23,493 nucleotides of DNA from NCBI GenBank assembly GCA_015069065.1, contig SVJI01000006.1, forward strand, positions 1-23,493. The letters are read 5' to 3'. Shown here in pieces: positions 16,824 through 23,493 of this stretch (its first letter is position 1; each line of letters starts with the position of its first letter). The DNA comes from Oscillospiraceae bacterium. Its GTDB lineage: Bacteria > Bacillota > Clostridia > UMGS1883. The notes below the pieces were generated by a model. The model saw only the letters and a program-made list of their open reading frames with translations. It was not told the DNA's origin and searched no databases. A program made the translations under genes and the position numbers.

Positions 16824-17882
16824 GTGTCACAGCCCAAAGTAAGCATTATCGTTCCTGTGTATAATGTGGAAAAATATCTTGAGAGATGTATAAATTCCTT
16901 AAGGAATCAGACTCTCAGTGATATTGAGATAATTCTTGTAGACGATTCTTCATCCGATTCCTCCCTTGAAATATGCATCAAAGCCGCACAGGGAGATTCC
17001 CGCATAAAAGTTATTCATAAAGAAAACGAGGGTGCGGGCTTTGCGCGGAATGCGGCACTTCAAATTGCAACAGGGGAATATATCGGCTTTGCGGATTCTG
17101 ACGACTTTGTTGAGGCGGATATGTTTGAAACGCTTTATGATAAAGCACAAAAGTATAATACAGAGCTTGTAATGAGCGGAGTCTTGTTTGTAGACGGAAA
17201 TATGTTCAGCGAAGAGGGCGAATGTGTTCGTAAGACCTATTTTGATAAGGACACCCATTTTGAAACTGATGAAGAACTGAAAGAACTGCGAATGGGGATT
17301 GTCGGAGCATTGCCCGATAATGAAGATGACAGCAAATACGGAATGAGCATCTGGAAAAATCTGTTTAAGCATCAAATAATTAAGGACAATAATATTGTTT
17401 TTGAATCAGAGAGACAAATGCTGTCAGAAGACGCTTTGTTTATGATAGATTACATATCCTGTATAAAAAAGGCGACAGGAATTAACGAAGCATTTTATAA
17501 TTACTGCAGAAATGAGGACTCAATTTCAAAATCATATAAAAAAGACAGGTTTGAAAAAAGCCTTGTCTTTGTAGAAGAGGTTGAAAAAAGGTTTAAAAAG
17601 GATATAGAACCCAAAGAATATCAGATTTATATTGACAGATTCTGGCAGGCGATGTGCAGAGTGCTTTGCGCTCAGGAGATAATGCATGCCACAGATAATA
17701 ATATTAAATTTACTGACTTAAAGAAAAGACTGAAAGCGGTGTGTACTCACAGCCACACTGTCAGGGCACTTAGCTCATACCCCATATGTAAATTGCCCCT
17801 TAAGCAAAGAGTGTTTGCATATGCAATGAAGCAGAGGTTGTACTTTCTGTTAAAATTACTTGTTGGAATAAGAAGCAAATAG
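16824..17882 (+). CDS. Family 2 glycosyltransferase (first of three in tandem)
   Basis: About 352 residues with a GT-A fold. It begins QPKVSIIVPVYNVEKYLERC, continues through ILVDDSSSDSS and reaches the DXD metal-sugar site D91-S92-D93 (ADSDDFVE). The C-terminal third is helical and variable, as in capsule GT2 enzymes. No membrane helices are evident, so it is probably a soluble or peripheral inverting transferase acting on lipid-linked intermediates. GTG 16824 is the likely start, eight bases after GGAGG (16811-16815); GTG 16815 in the same frame overlaps that site. Its ribosome site overlaps the stop of the preceding GT4 gene. Acceptor and donor cannot be assigned. Confidence 0.9.
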   Translation: MSQPKVSIIVPVYNVEKYLERCINSLRNQTLSDIEIILVDDSSSDSSLEICIKAAQGDSRIKVIHKENEGAGFARNAALQIATGEYIGFADSDDFVEADMFETLYDKAQKYNTELVMSGVLFVDGNMFSEEGECVRKTYFDKDTHFETDEELKELRMGIVGALPDNEDDSKYGMSIWKNLFKHQIIKDNNIVFESERQMLSEDALFMIDYISCIKKATGINEAFYNYCRNEDSISKSYKKDRFEKSLVFVEEVEKRFKKDIEPKEYQIYIDRFWQAMCRVLCAQEIMHATDNNIKFTDLKKRLKAVCTHSHTVRALSSYPICKLPLKQRVFAYAMKQRLYFLLKLLVGIRSK

Positions 17883-17891
17883 GTGAAAGAT

Positions 17892-18926
17892 ATGTTTTTC
17901 TCTGTAATAGTACCTGTATATAAGGTTGAGGAATATTTACCAAATTCAATAGAGAGCGTTTTAAATCAGACCTTTTCTGATTTTGAACTTATTCTGGTTG
18001 ATGACGGCTCTCCCGATTCCTGTCCTCAGATTTGTGATAATTATAAAGAAAAGGATGAACGCATAAAGGTAGTTCATAAGGAAAACGGTGGACTTGCCAG
18101 TGCCAGAAGAGCGGGTATAAAGGTTGCTCAGGGGGACTATGTATTTAACCTTGACTCGGATGACCTTATTGAAAACGACACTTTAGAATGTGCATATAAC
18201 ATAATAAAAGAAACAAATTGTGAGATTGTATCTTTCTCATACAGATGGGTTAAAAACGGTCAAACAGTTAATATCACAAATGACGGCCTTGATGAGGGGC
18301 TTTACACTGAAAAAGACATTGAAAAGTATATTTATCCCAGACTCCTTATGGATAAAGACATGAATCATATTTCATATTATTTGTCAGGCAAGGCAGTAAA
18401 GAGGGGGCTTTTAACACCTCATCAGCTAAACGTCAATGAAAAAATATCGCTGGGTGAAGATTTGTGTTGTACAGTTCCTTGTTATCTTCATGCAAAGAGT
18501 GTGTATATAAGTAAAAAAATGGCATATTTATACACCGTGCGGAATGATTCGCTATCAAAGGAATTTAACACAAAGCAGATTTGCCTTGTAGAAAATATTA
18601 TAAATGAACTATACAATATGGATATGGAAAAAGTGATAGATTTTGAAGAGCAGCTTTGCCGTTATTCCTGTTTTATGTGCTTTGCAATATTAGCATCAGC
18701 GGCAGAGGGTAATCACTTTGAAAGTATAGATGAGCTTAAGAACAATATTATAAACTCGCTGCATGACGGGAAAATTCAGCGTGCAGACTTTGAAAGCATC
18801 TCCCTTAAAAGCAGAATATCTGTATTCCTTATGAAGAAGAGATGTTATAAAACAGCGTTTTATTTCCTAAATCTATCTAAATTTATTAAAAGCGTACTTA
18901 AAAGGAGGTCATTTCATGAAGCCTGA
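17892..18926 (+). CDS. Family 2 glycosyltransferase (second of three in tandem)
   Basis: About 344 residues, GT-A fold. The N-terminus FFSVIVPVYKVEEYLPNSIES and LILVDDGSPDSCPQICDNY are classic for capsule GT2 enzymes of Gram-positive bacteria. The DXD motif is D88-S89-D90 (NLDSDDLIE). A SLGEDL-like stretch (KISLGEDLCC) in the second half matches the acceptor-side Asp of the family. The C-terminus is helical and basic. ATG 17892 lies five bases after AGGTGA, which overlaps the previous stop codon; a GTG three codons earlier is the alternative. It overlaps the next gene by 11 bases, with that gene's ribosome site inside its coding end. It resembles the preceding gene in layout and probably arose from the same family expansion, but performs a separate step. 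Confidence 0.9.
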   Translation: MFFSVIVPVYKVEEYLPNSIESVLNQTFSDFELILVDDGSPDSCPQICDNYKEKDERIKVVHKENGGLASARRAGIKVAQGDYVFNLDSDDLIENDTLECAYNIIKETNCEIVSFSYRWVKNGQTVNITNDGLDEGLYTEKDIEKYIYPRLLMDKDMNHISYYLSGKAVKRGLLTPHQLNVNEKISLGEDLCCTVPCYLHAKSVYISKKMAYLYTVRNDSLSKEFNTKQICLVENIINELYNMDMEKVIDFEEQLCRYSCFMCFAILASAAEGNHFESIDELKNNIINSLHDGKIQRADFESISLKSRISVFLMKKRCYKTAFYFLNLSKFIKSVLKRRSFHEA

Positions 18927-19983
18927 TATATCAGTAATTATGAGTGTATATAACGGAGAAACATATCTCAGGGAAGCAATTGAAAGTGTGATAGGTCAGA
19001 CATTCAGAAACTGGGAGCTTATTATCATAAATGATTGTTCCACGGATTCCACAGGTGAAATACTTGCTGAATTTGCATCAAGGGATGAACGTATAAAGGT
19101 ACACCCCAATGAAGTTAATCTCAGATTACCCACATCGTTAAACAAAGCAATTTCTTTGTCCAACGGTAAATATATAGCAAGGATGGATGCAGATGATATC
19201 TGCCTTTCGAACAGATTCGAGAAGCAATATAAATTCATGGAGGAAAACCCTGATGTTGCATTATCCTCATGCAGATTTTTAACCGTTAAAAATGGCGTAT
19301 ATGCATCAGGCGGTGTTGGAGGAAGATGTGACTTCAACGCACTTCGGGCAATGCTTCTTGTAACAAACCCGATATTGCACCCCGGTGTTATTGCCAAGGC
19401 TGATGTCATGAAAAAGTTTAATTACGACACCACCCTTACATGTACAGAGGACCTCGAGCTATGGACAAGAATGGTGATGGAAAATCAAAAAATAGAAATT
19501 CAGCGTGAGTGTCTTTTGATATATCGCCTTCATGACAAACAAATTACAAGCACAACCCTTGAAAGACAGCACACTGAAGTGCTTAAAATACAGAAAAAAT
19601 ACTATGGGTCACTTCTTCAGGAAATGGACGAAGAAATGCAGGACTTTTATATCAGCGGCATCTATTTCAAGGAGAAGATGGATATAAATAAATTCATCAA
19701 ATATGCAAAATGGCTTAAATCCGTAACACATAAAAGCTTTGATAAGAATACGATAAACTATGCACTGGTTGAAATTTTAGCTGAATATAAAAGGTGCGGT
19801 GCATCAAATACAGATATTGTTAAAGCAATGCTTACCTTTAACCCTTGCTTTTTGGCAAAGGAAATAATCAGAAGAAAAAGTGCTGCCAGAAAGGATATGG
19901 AAAAATGCATAAGGGTTGCCCAAGAAAGAAGTCTTAAACAAGTAGGGGGAACAAATGAGTTTCCGATTTTTGAAAAAAGGTAG
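18916..19983 (+). CDS. Family 2 glycosyltransferase, EpsE-like (third of three in tandem)
   Basis: A 355-residue GT-A enzyme. ISVIMSVYNGETYLREAIES and WELIIINDCSTDST at the start and the DXD site D91-A92-D93 (ARMDADDI) match the EpsE-like branch of GT2. The central part (NPILHPGVIAKADVMKKF, then EDLELWTRMV) is also typical of that branch and differs from the two upstream paralogues. The final 120 residues are helical. ATG 18916 is preceded by a near-ideal AAGGAGG within the end of the previous gene. In Bacillus subtilis EpsE is both a transferase and a flagellar clutch; nothing here shows the second role. Donor sugar unknown. Confidence 0.9.
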   Translation: MKPDISVIMSVYNGETYLREAIESVIGQTFRNWELIIINDCSTDSTGEILAEFASRDERIKVHPNEVNLRLPTSLNKAISLSNGKYIARMDADDICLSNRFEKQYKFMEENPDVALSSCRFLTVKNGVYASGGVGGRCDFNALRAMLLVTNPILHPGVIAKADVMKKFNYDTTLTCTEDLELWTRMVMENQKIEIQRECLLIYRLHDKQITSTTLERQHTEVLKIQKKYYGSLLQEMDEEMQDFYISGIYFKEKMDINKFIKYAKWLKSVTHKSFDKNTINYALVEILAEYKRCGASNTDIVKAMLTFNPCFLAKEIIRRKSAARKDMEKCIRVAQERSLKQVGGTNEFPIFEKR

Positions 19984-19997
19984 TAGGAGTTAACCAG

Positions 19998-21362
19998 ATG
20001 CAAATTTTTGAATACCCTTATGTGATTATAACTATTCTTGCAATGATTTTTATTGTACTGGGACTAATCGGACTTTACTTTACCATGAAATCTGTAAAGA
20101 CCGCCAATGGAACAGTAGAGAAAAGTTTTTGCAGTATAGGTAAAATAGAAAACGATTTTGAAAAAGCTCGTTCCGCTCGAAATAATCGCTGTATTGTATA
20201 TATTTGTGTATCCCTTGACAGTATGAAAAGACTCTATGCGGAATCAAAGGCTATCAGAATGTATGAACAAATCAAATCAATTTTGCTCAGCCATTTTTGC
20301 CTTAATATAGGCGGAGAGATTTCTCTTTACGGTAAAGAGAATTTTGTTGCCATGAATAGTCTGGAGGCAGGGGAGACGGAGCAGTGTATTGACAAATGCT
20401 TTGAAGAAATCAATGAGGTGTTTGTAGAGCACGGAGCGGTCAATGTTGTCCGCGTAAATTTCGGCTACCACTGTACCAGTTCTACGGAAGTTTCCTTTAA
20501 AACTGCCCTCGGCAGGGCAAAACAGGCGTGCAGCATAGCAGAGAATAAAGGAGTTTTGCATTGCCAATGGGACAGCACAAACGGAAAAGAATTTGAAAGA
20601 AAAATCAAAATTGAAAATAATATACAAAATGAAATTGAAAACAATAGATTTTTCCTCGAGTACCAACCCATTTTAGATGCTAAAACTAATAAAATCATGG
20701 GTGCAGAGGTGCTTTCCCGACTTAATTCTCCAACGGAGGGTGTTTTAACACCGTACTTCTTCCTTTCAGCAGTAAGTAATGTCGGGTTAAACGAGAAATT
20801 TGATTATTACATCTTTGAAAAAAACTGTAAATGGATTTCAAGTGATAAAGAAAACCGTGTTAAATATGTATATACAATCAATTTTTCGCGTTACACACTT
20901 TGTGACAAGGACTTAGCTGAAAATATAATAAATATTGTTGAAAAATACGGTATTGATTATTCGTGTATTGCTGTTGAAATTCTTGAGGATAAAAGTCTGA
21001 ACGAGACTGAAAAATCCACGATGATAGCGAATCTGAAACGCTTGAAAGAAAAAGGTGTTCTGATTTTACTTGATGATTTCGGTAAAGGATATACCAGCTT
21101 TGGTGATTTGTCTGACTTTGATATAAGCATTGTAAAAATTGATAAATCAATAACACAAAATGCCACCAATCAAACAGGATTTTTAATTCTGAAAAATATT
21201 ATCAGAACAGCGCATGATTTGGGATTTAAGACACTGTGCGAGGGCATAGAAACAGAGGAACACAAAAAAATAGCAGTAGACGCCGGTTGCGACATGCTTC
21301 AAGGCTACTATTTTTACCGCCCGATGCCTGTTACACGATTTGAAACTTTATTTGATAAATAG
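19998..21362 (+). CDS. Membrane cyclic-di-GMP phosphodiesterase (degenerate GGDEF plus EAL)
   Basis: A 454-residue protein with one N-terminal membrane helix (about 7-30) and no external sensor of any size. A short coiled linker leads to a GGDEF-like domain (about 60-200) whose signature is replaced by GKENF (112-116) and whose metal and guanine residues are gone, so it can only be structural or regulatory. The EAL domain (about 210-454) looks catalytically complete: E237-V-L-S-R, the Asn of INFSR, the Glu of VEILED, D359-D360 (LDDFGKGY), K380 (VKIDKS), EGIET and QGYYFYRP. It should hydrolyse cyclic-di-GMP to pGpG at the membrane. AGGAG is eight bases from ATG 19998. It sits between transferase genes of the operon and is the likely counterweight to the cyclase at 208-2583. 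Confidence 0.91.
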   Translation: MQIFEYPYVIITILAMIFIVLGLIGLYFTMKSVKTANGTVEKSFCSIGKIENDFEKARSARNNRCIVYICVSLDSMKRLYAESKAIRMYEQIKSILLSHFCLNIGGEISLYGKENFVAMNSLEAGETEQCIDKCFEEINEVFVEHGAVNVVRVNFGYHCTSSTEVSFKTALGRAKQACSIAENKGVLHCQWDSTNGKEFERKIKIENNIQNEIENNRFFLEYQPILDAKTNKIMGAEVLSRLNSPTEGVLTPYFFLSAVSNVGLNEKFDYYIFEKNCKWISSDKENRVKYVYTINFSRYTLCDKDLAENIINIVEKYGIDYSCIAVEILEDKSLNETEKSTMIANLKRLKEKGVLILLDDFGKGYTSFGDLSDFDISIVKIDKSITQNATNQTGFLILKNIIRTAHDLGFKTLCEGIETEEHKKIAVDAGCDMLQGYYFYRPMPVTRFETLFDK

Positions 21363-21376
21363 CAAGGTGATTTTTT

Positions 21377-22300
21377 ATGTTATCCGTAATTATTCCCGCA
21401 TATAACGAGGAGAAATGTATCAGACGTGTACACTCTGCGATACATTCTTTGCTTGTTGAAAATAATATAGAAGGTGAATTTATATTTGTGGATGATGGTT
21501 CATCAGACCAGACATATAACATAATAAACGAACTTTCTTTAGAGGAAGAAAATATTGTGGGACTGCATTTTTCACGAAACTTCGGAAAAGAATCTGCCAT
21601 ATCTGCAGGTTTAGCTGCAGTAAGCGGTGATTGTGCCGTTGTAATTGACTGTGACCTGCAGCACCCACCGGAAAAAATAATTGAGATGTACCGTTTGTGG
21701 GAACAAGGGTATGAAATTGTAGAGGGTATTAAGAAAGAGCGCGGACAGGAAAAAAAGATGCATAGCATCGGCGCAAAATTTTTCTACTCTGTTATCAGCC
21801 GTATGGCAGGGTTTGATATGTCAAATTCATCGGATTTCAAGCTTTTGGACAGAAAAGTAATTGACGTGCTTAATAAAATGCCTGAACGAGGATTTTTCAG
21901 GGCGATATCTTATTGGGTAGGGTATAACAAAACTTCAGTTGAATATGATGTCGCAGAACGTGTAGACGGCGAATCTAAATGGTCAGCCGCAGGGCTTGTA
22001 AAATATGCACTTTCAAATATTTCATCATACTCAACCGCACCAATGCAGACGGTAACTCTTCTCGGGTTTGTGATGCTTATGATATCAGTTATCTTCGGCA
22101 TCTGGGCACTTATCGATAAAATAGTCGGCAGAGCACTTGAAGGTATGACAACTGTTATAATCATAACCATCTTTATCGGAAGTATAATTATGATAAGCCT
22201 TGGCATCATAGGCTACTACATTGCACGTATTTATGAGGAAATTAAAGGCAGACCAAAGTACATAATATCATCAACAACAAAGAGCATAAAGAAAGAGTAG
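21377..22300 (+). CDS. gtrB: GtrB-like polyprenyl-phosphate glucosyltransferase
   Basis: A 307-residue enzyme of the DPM1/GtrB group of GT2. The N-terminal domain has LSVIIPAYNEEKCIRRV, FIFVDDGSSDQT, HFSRNFGKESAISAGL and the D91-C-D93 metal site (DCDLQHPP). Two C-terminal membrane helices follow (about 223-246 and 256-281), as in GtrB. RVDGESKWSAAGLVKYAL is also family-typical. It is expected to make undecaprenyl-phosphate-glucose (or another sugar) from a UDP-sugar on the inner face, for flipping by the GtrA-like protein at 2592-2963 and use by the GtrII-like transferase at 5769-7319. AAGGTGA lies six bases before ATG 21377. That the sugar is glucose is inferred from the partners. Confidence 0.92.
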   Translation: MLSVIIPAYNEEKCIRRVHSAIHSLLVENNIEGEFIFVDDGSSDQTYNIINELSLEEENIVGLHFSRNFGKESAISAGLAAVSGDCAVVIDCDLQHPPEKIIEMYRLWEQGYEIVEGIKKERGQEKKMHSIGAKFFYSVISRMAGFDMSNSSDFKLLDRKVIDVLNKMPERGFFRAISYWVGYNKTSVEYDVAERVDGESKWSAAGLVKYALSNISSYSTAPMQTVTLLGFVMLMISVIFGIWALIDKIVGRALEGMTTVIIITIFIGSIIMISLGIIGYYIARIYEEIKGRPKYIISSTTKSIKKE

Positions 22301-22346
22301 AAAGCTTTTACATATTAAATCAATGTATAAGGAGATATTACGGAAA

Positions 22347-23129
22347 ATGGAAAAGAAAATAACAGAAAGCATTTTAACAGGCCTTAAAAATAATGAATTT
22401 AAGATGTATCTGCAGTTTATAGTAGACAGCAAAACACAAAAAATTGTTTCGGCAGAAGCCCTTTCGAGGTGGGATAATCCACAAAAAGGGATTGTTGGCC
22501 CTGCAAATTATATTGAACATATGGAGTCGCTGGGACTTATAAGTAATCACGACTTTTATATGTTTGAGCTTGCGTGCCGTCAGCTTGAAAAATGGAGCGG
22601 TACAGAGTATAAGGATATTTCTATTTCATGTAATTTTACGAGGATAACCCTCTCTGAAGAGGACTGTATCGATAAACTTATAAAGATTTCGGAGAACTAC
22701 AGTTTCGATAAGTCAAAGCTGGCAATCGAAATAACTGAGGATGCCATTGAAAAGGACAGGGAAATTGCACAGAAAAATGTTATGCTCTGCAAAGAACTTG
22801 GTTTCAGGGTTTATCTGGACGACTTAGGGAGTGGCTATACATCCTTGGCTAATCTTTGTGATTATCCTATTGATGTCGTGAAAATTGACCGTGACATTTT
22901 GCTTAAGACCAATACACAAAGAGGAAAAGCGCTGTTTTCAGGCATCGTTGCACTTGCCCATAAACTGAATATCTCAGCCATATGTGAGGGTGTAGAAACA
23001 GAAGAACAAAATACACTCGTATCACAGGCGGGCTGTGATTTTATTCAGGGGTGGTACTATTCAAAGGCTCTGCCTTTAGAAGAATGTGAATCATTTATAG
23101 AAAACCACTCTTTAAGATGCTTCCAGTAA
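22347..23129 (+). CDS. Stand-alone EAL-domain cyclic-di-GMP phosphodiesterase
   Basis: About 260 residues, essentially one soluble EAL domain. All catalytic positions are visible: E37-A-L-S-R, the Asn of SCNFTR, the Glu of IEITED, D158-D159 (LDDLGSGYTS), VVKIDR, CEGVET and the QGWYYSKALP end. One difference is QF in place of the usual QP just before the first strand. It would degrade cyclic-di-GMP in the cytoplasm. AAGGAG (22329-22334) lies 12 bases before ATG 22347. An in-frame ATG at 22323 precedes the ribosome site and would place it inside the gene. Last gene of the operon, 46 bases after the GtrB-like gene, followed by the terminator at 23184. It is a paralogue of the EAL half of the protein at 19998-21362. 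Confidence 0.92.
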   Translation: MEKKITESILTGLKNNEFKMYLQFIVDSKTQKIVSAEALSRWDNPQKGIVGPANYIEHMESLGLISNHDFYMFELACRQLEKWSGTEYKDISISCNFTRITLSEEDCIDKLIKISENYSFDKSKLAIEITEDAIEKDREIAQKNVMLCKELGFRVYLDDLGSGYTSLANLCDYPIDVVKIDRDILLKTNTQRGKALFSGIVALAHKLNISAICEGVETEEQNTLVSQAGCDFIQGWYYSKALPLEECESFIENHSLRCFQ

Positions 23130-23183
23130 TAGAGATTTATTAACCATTTTCCTTATAAGATTTGAGTCCTTTATATTGAACGC

Positions 23184-23226
23184 AAAAAGAGAAGAAACCC
23201 CACGTTGTGGAGCTTCTTCTCTTTTT
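23184..23226. terminator. Bidirectional intrinsic terminator between the operon and tRNA-Leu
   Basis: Positions 23184-23203 pair with 23207-23226 around a three-base loop (GTT). Of 20 pairs, 18 match, with mismatches at 23199/23211 and 23197/23213. The outer end is A5 on one side and T-rich on the other, so each strand ends its hairpin in a run of T. It can stop the polysaccharide operon on the + strand and the tRNA transcript on the minus strand. The stretch 23130-23183 holds nothing else that I can see. Confidence 0.88.
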
Positions 23227-23313
23227 TGGTGCAGGTAACAGGACTTGAACCTGCATGAAATTGCTCTCATACGGACCTGAACCGTACGCGTCTGCCAATT
23301 CCGCCATACCTGC
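23227..23313 (-). tRNA. tRNA-Leu (anticodon CAG)
   Basis: Read on the minus strand, the 7-bp acceptor stem GCAGGTA/TACCTGC closes a complete cloverleaf. The D stem is GCG/CGC and the anticodon stem TACGG/CCGTA with loop TTCAGGT. The anticodon CAG (plus-strand bases 23277-23279) reads the leucine codon CUG. A long variable arm of about 15 bases, as expected for leucine, is followed by a T arm with TTCAAGT. The discriminator is A, and the CCA tail is encoded (23227-23229). The gene converges on the polysaccharide operon and shares its terminator. Confidence 0.97.
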
Positions 23314-23343
23314 ATTTGGATATAGTATTTTTAACACCTACAT

Positions 23344-23372
23344 ATTATACAACATAGATTATTGAAAATCAA
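23344..23372 (-). promoter_or_regulatory. Promoter of the tRNA-Leu gene
   Basis: On the minus strand a TTGATT -35 box (23367-23372) and a perfect TATAAT -10 box (23344-23349) are separated by 17 bases. Transcription would start near 23337, about 24 bases before the mature tRNA end. Confidence 0.8.
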
Positions 23373-23428
23373 GTGTTTTTTTACTAAAAAAACTAAATAT
23401 TAAAATAGGCTGAGAATCATAAAAACAT

Positions 23429-23457
23429 TTGACAGTATTTCTGTGTTGTGGTATAAT
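23429..23457 (+). promoter_or_regulatory. Consensus sigma-A promoter for the gene at the right edge
   Basis: TTGACA (23429-23434) and TATAAT (23452-23457) both match consensus exactly, are spaced by 17 bases, and the -10 is extended by TG at 23449-23450. This is a very strong promoter on paper. It is divergent from the tRNA promoter, about 56 bases away, and feeds the start codon at 23487. Confidence 0.85.
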
Positions 23458-23475
23458 TACATGGAGCAAATTTAC

Positions 23476-23493
23476 AGGAGGACAAAATGCGAT
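23476..23493 (+). CDS. Start of an unidentified gene, cut by the window end
   Basis: AGGAGG (23476-23481) is followed after five bases by ATG at 23487, then CGA and one more base before the window stops. The combination of a full consensus promoter and an ideal ribosome site supports a real, well-expressed gene, but only two codons are visible and no product can be named. Confidence 0.6.

Noticed and set aside
16950..17375. 141-codon minus strand open frame, and similar long minus strand frames at 21331-21768, 18996-19409 and 20277-20666
   Set aside because: Each lies wholly or mostly opposite a well-supported glycosyltransferase or EAL gene, has no recognisable domain or ribosome site, and contains poorly ordered hydrophobic and cysteine-rich stretches typical of antisense reading.
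23112..23337. Two overlapping minus strand open frames of about 65 codons
   Set aside because: They are translations of the tRNA-Leu gene and its terminator and not protein genes.
1..23493. Insertion sequences, prophage genes or CRISPR arrays
   Set aside because: No transposase, integrase, phage structural gene or regularly spaced direct repeat was found on either strand.

Overview
The window is a low-GC, Shine-Dalgarno-rich stretch of a Gram-positive type genome. AGGAGG and AAGGTGA leaders, sigma-A-like promoters with 17-nt spacers, TTG and GTG starts, and protein families common in anaerobic Firmicutes suggest Bacillota, most likely class Clostridia. The species cannot be fixed from the sequence alone. 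Almost all of it (about 208-23129) is one long + strand run of 18 genes with overlapping or nearly abutting ends. It reads as a single exopolysaccharide/capsule (Wzx/Wzy-type) operon, with a sigma-A-like promoter at 159-187 and a strong bidirectional terminator at 23184-23226.

Layout. Positions 1-207 hold a 21-bp stem-loop and the promoter. At 208-2583 is a membrane diguanylate cyclase (dCACHE-GAF-GGDEF-PAS-like). From 2592 to 8866 come a GtrA-like flippase, a hexapeptide acetyltransferase, a Wzx flippase, a GT32 glycosyltransferase, a GtrII-like membrane glucosyltransferase, a YdjC/ChbG-like deacetylase and the initiating phosphoglycosyl transferase. From 8886 to 15613 come a GT4 enzyme, a membrane-anchored metallophosphoesterase, two tandem Wzz-like polysaccharide co-polymerases and a Wzy polymerase; the second co-polymerase ends in a degenerate GGDEF domain. 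From 15610 to 23129 come a second GT4, three consecutive GT2 enzymes, a membrane protein with degenerate GGDEF plus EAL, a GtrB-like glucosyltransferase and a stand-alone EAL protein. Converging on the operon is a tRNA-Leu(CAG) gene on the minus strand. A further consensus promoter at the right edge drives a + strand gene cut off by the window end.

How the genes fit together (inference from families). The phosphoglycosyl transferase loads the first sugar on undecaprenyl phosphate. The GT4, GT2 and GT32 enzymes extend the repeat unit, Wzx flips it, Wzy polymerises it and the Wzz-like pair sets chain length. GtrA, GtrB and GtrII together form a complete set for adding a glucosyl side branch outside the membrane, although the three genes are scattered through the operon. 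The acetyltransferase and deacetylase probably decorate the polymer.

The striking point is regulation. The operon has no tyrosine autokinase or phosphatase of the CpsB/CpsD type. Instead it carries a cyclic-di-GMP maker, two predicted cyclic-di-GMP hydrolases and a co-polymerase with a catalytically dead GGDEF domain on its cytoplasmic tail. That tail keeps the residues expected to hold guanine. The window may therefore encode a self-contained system in which cyclic-di-GMP or GTP directly controls polysaccharide chain length or export.
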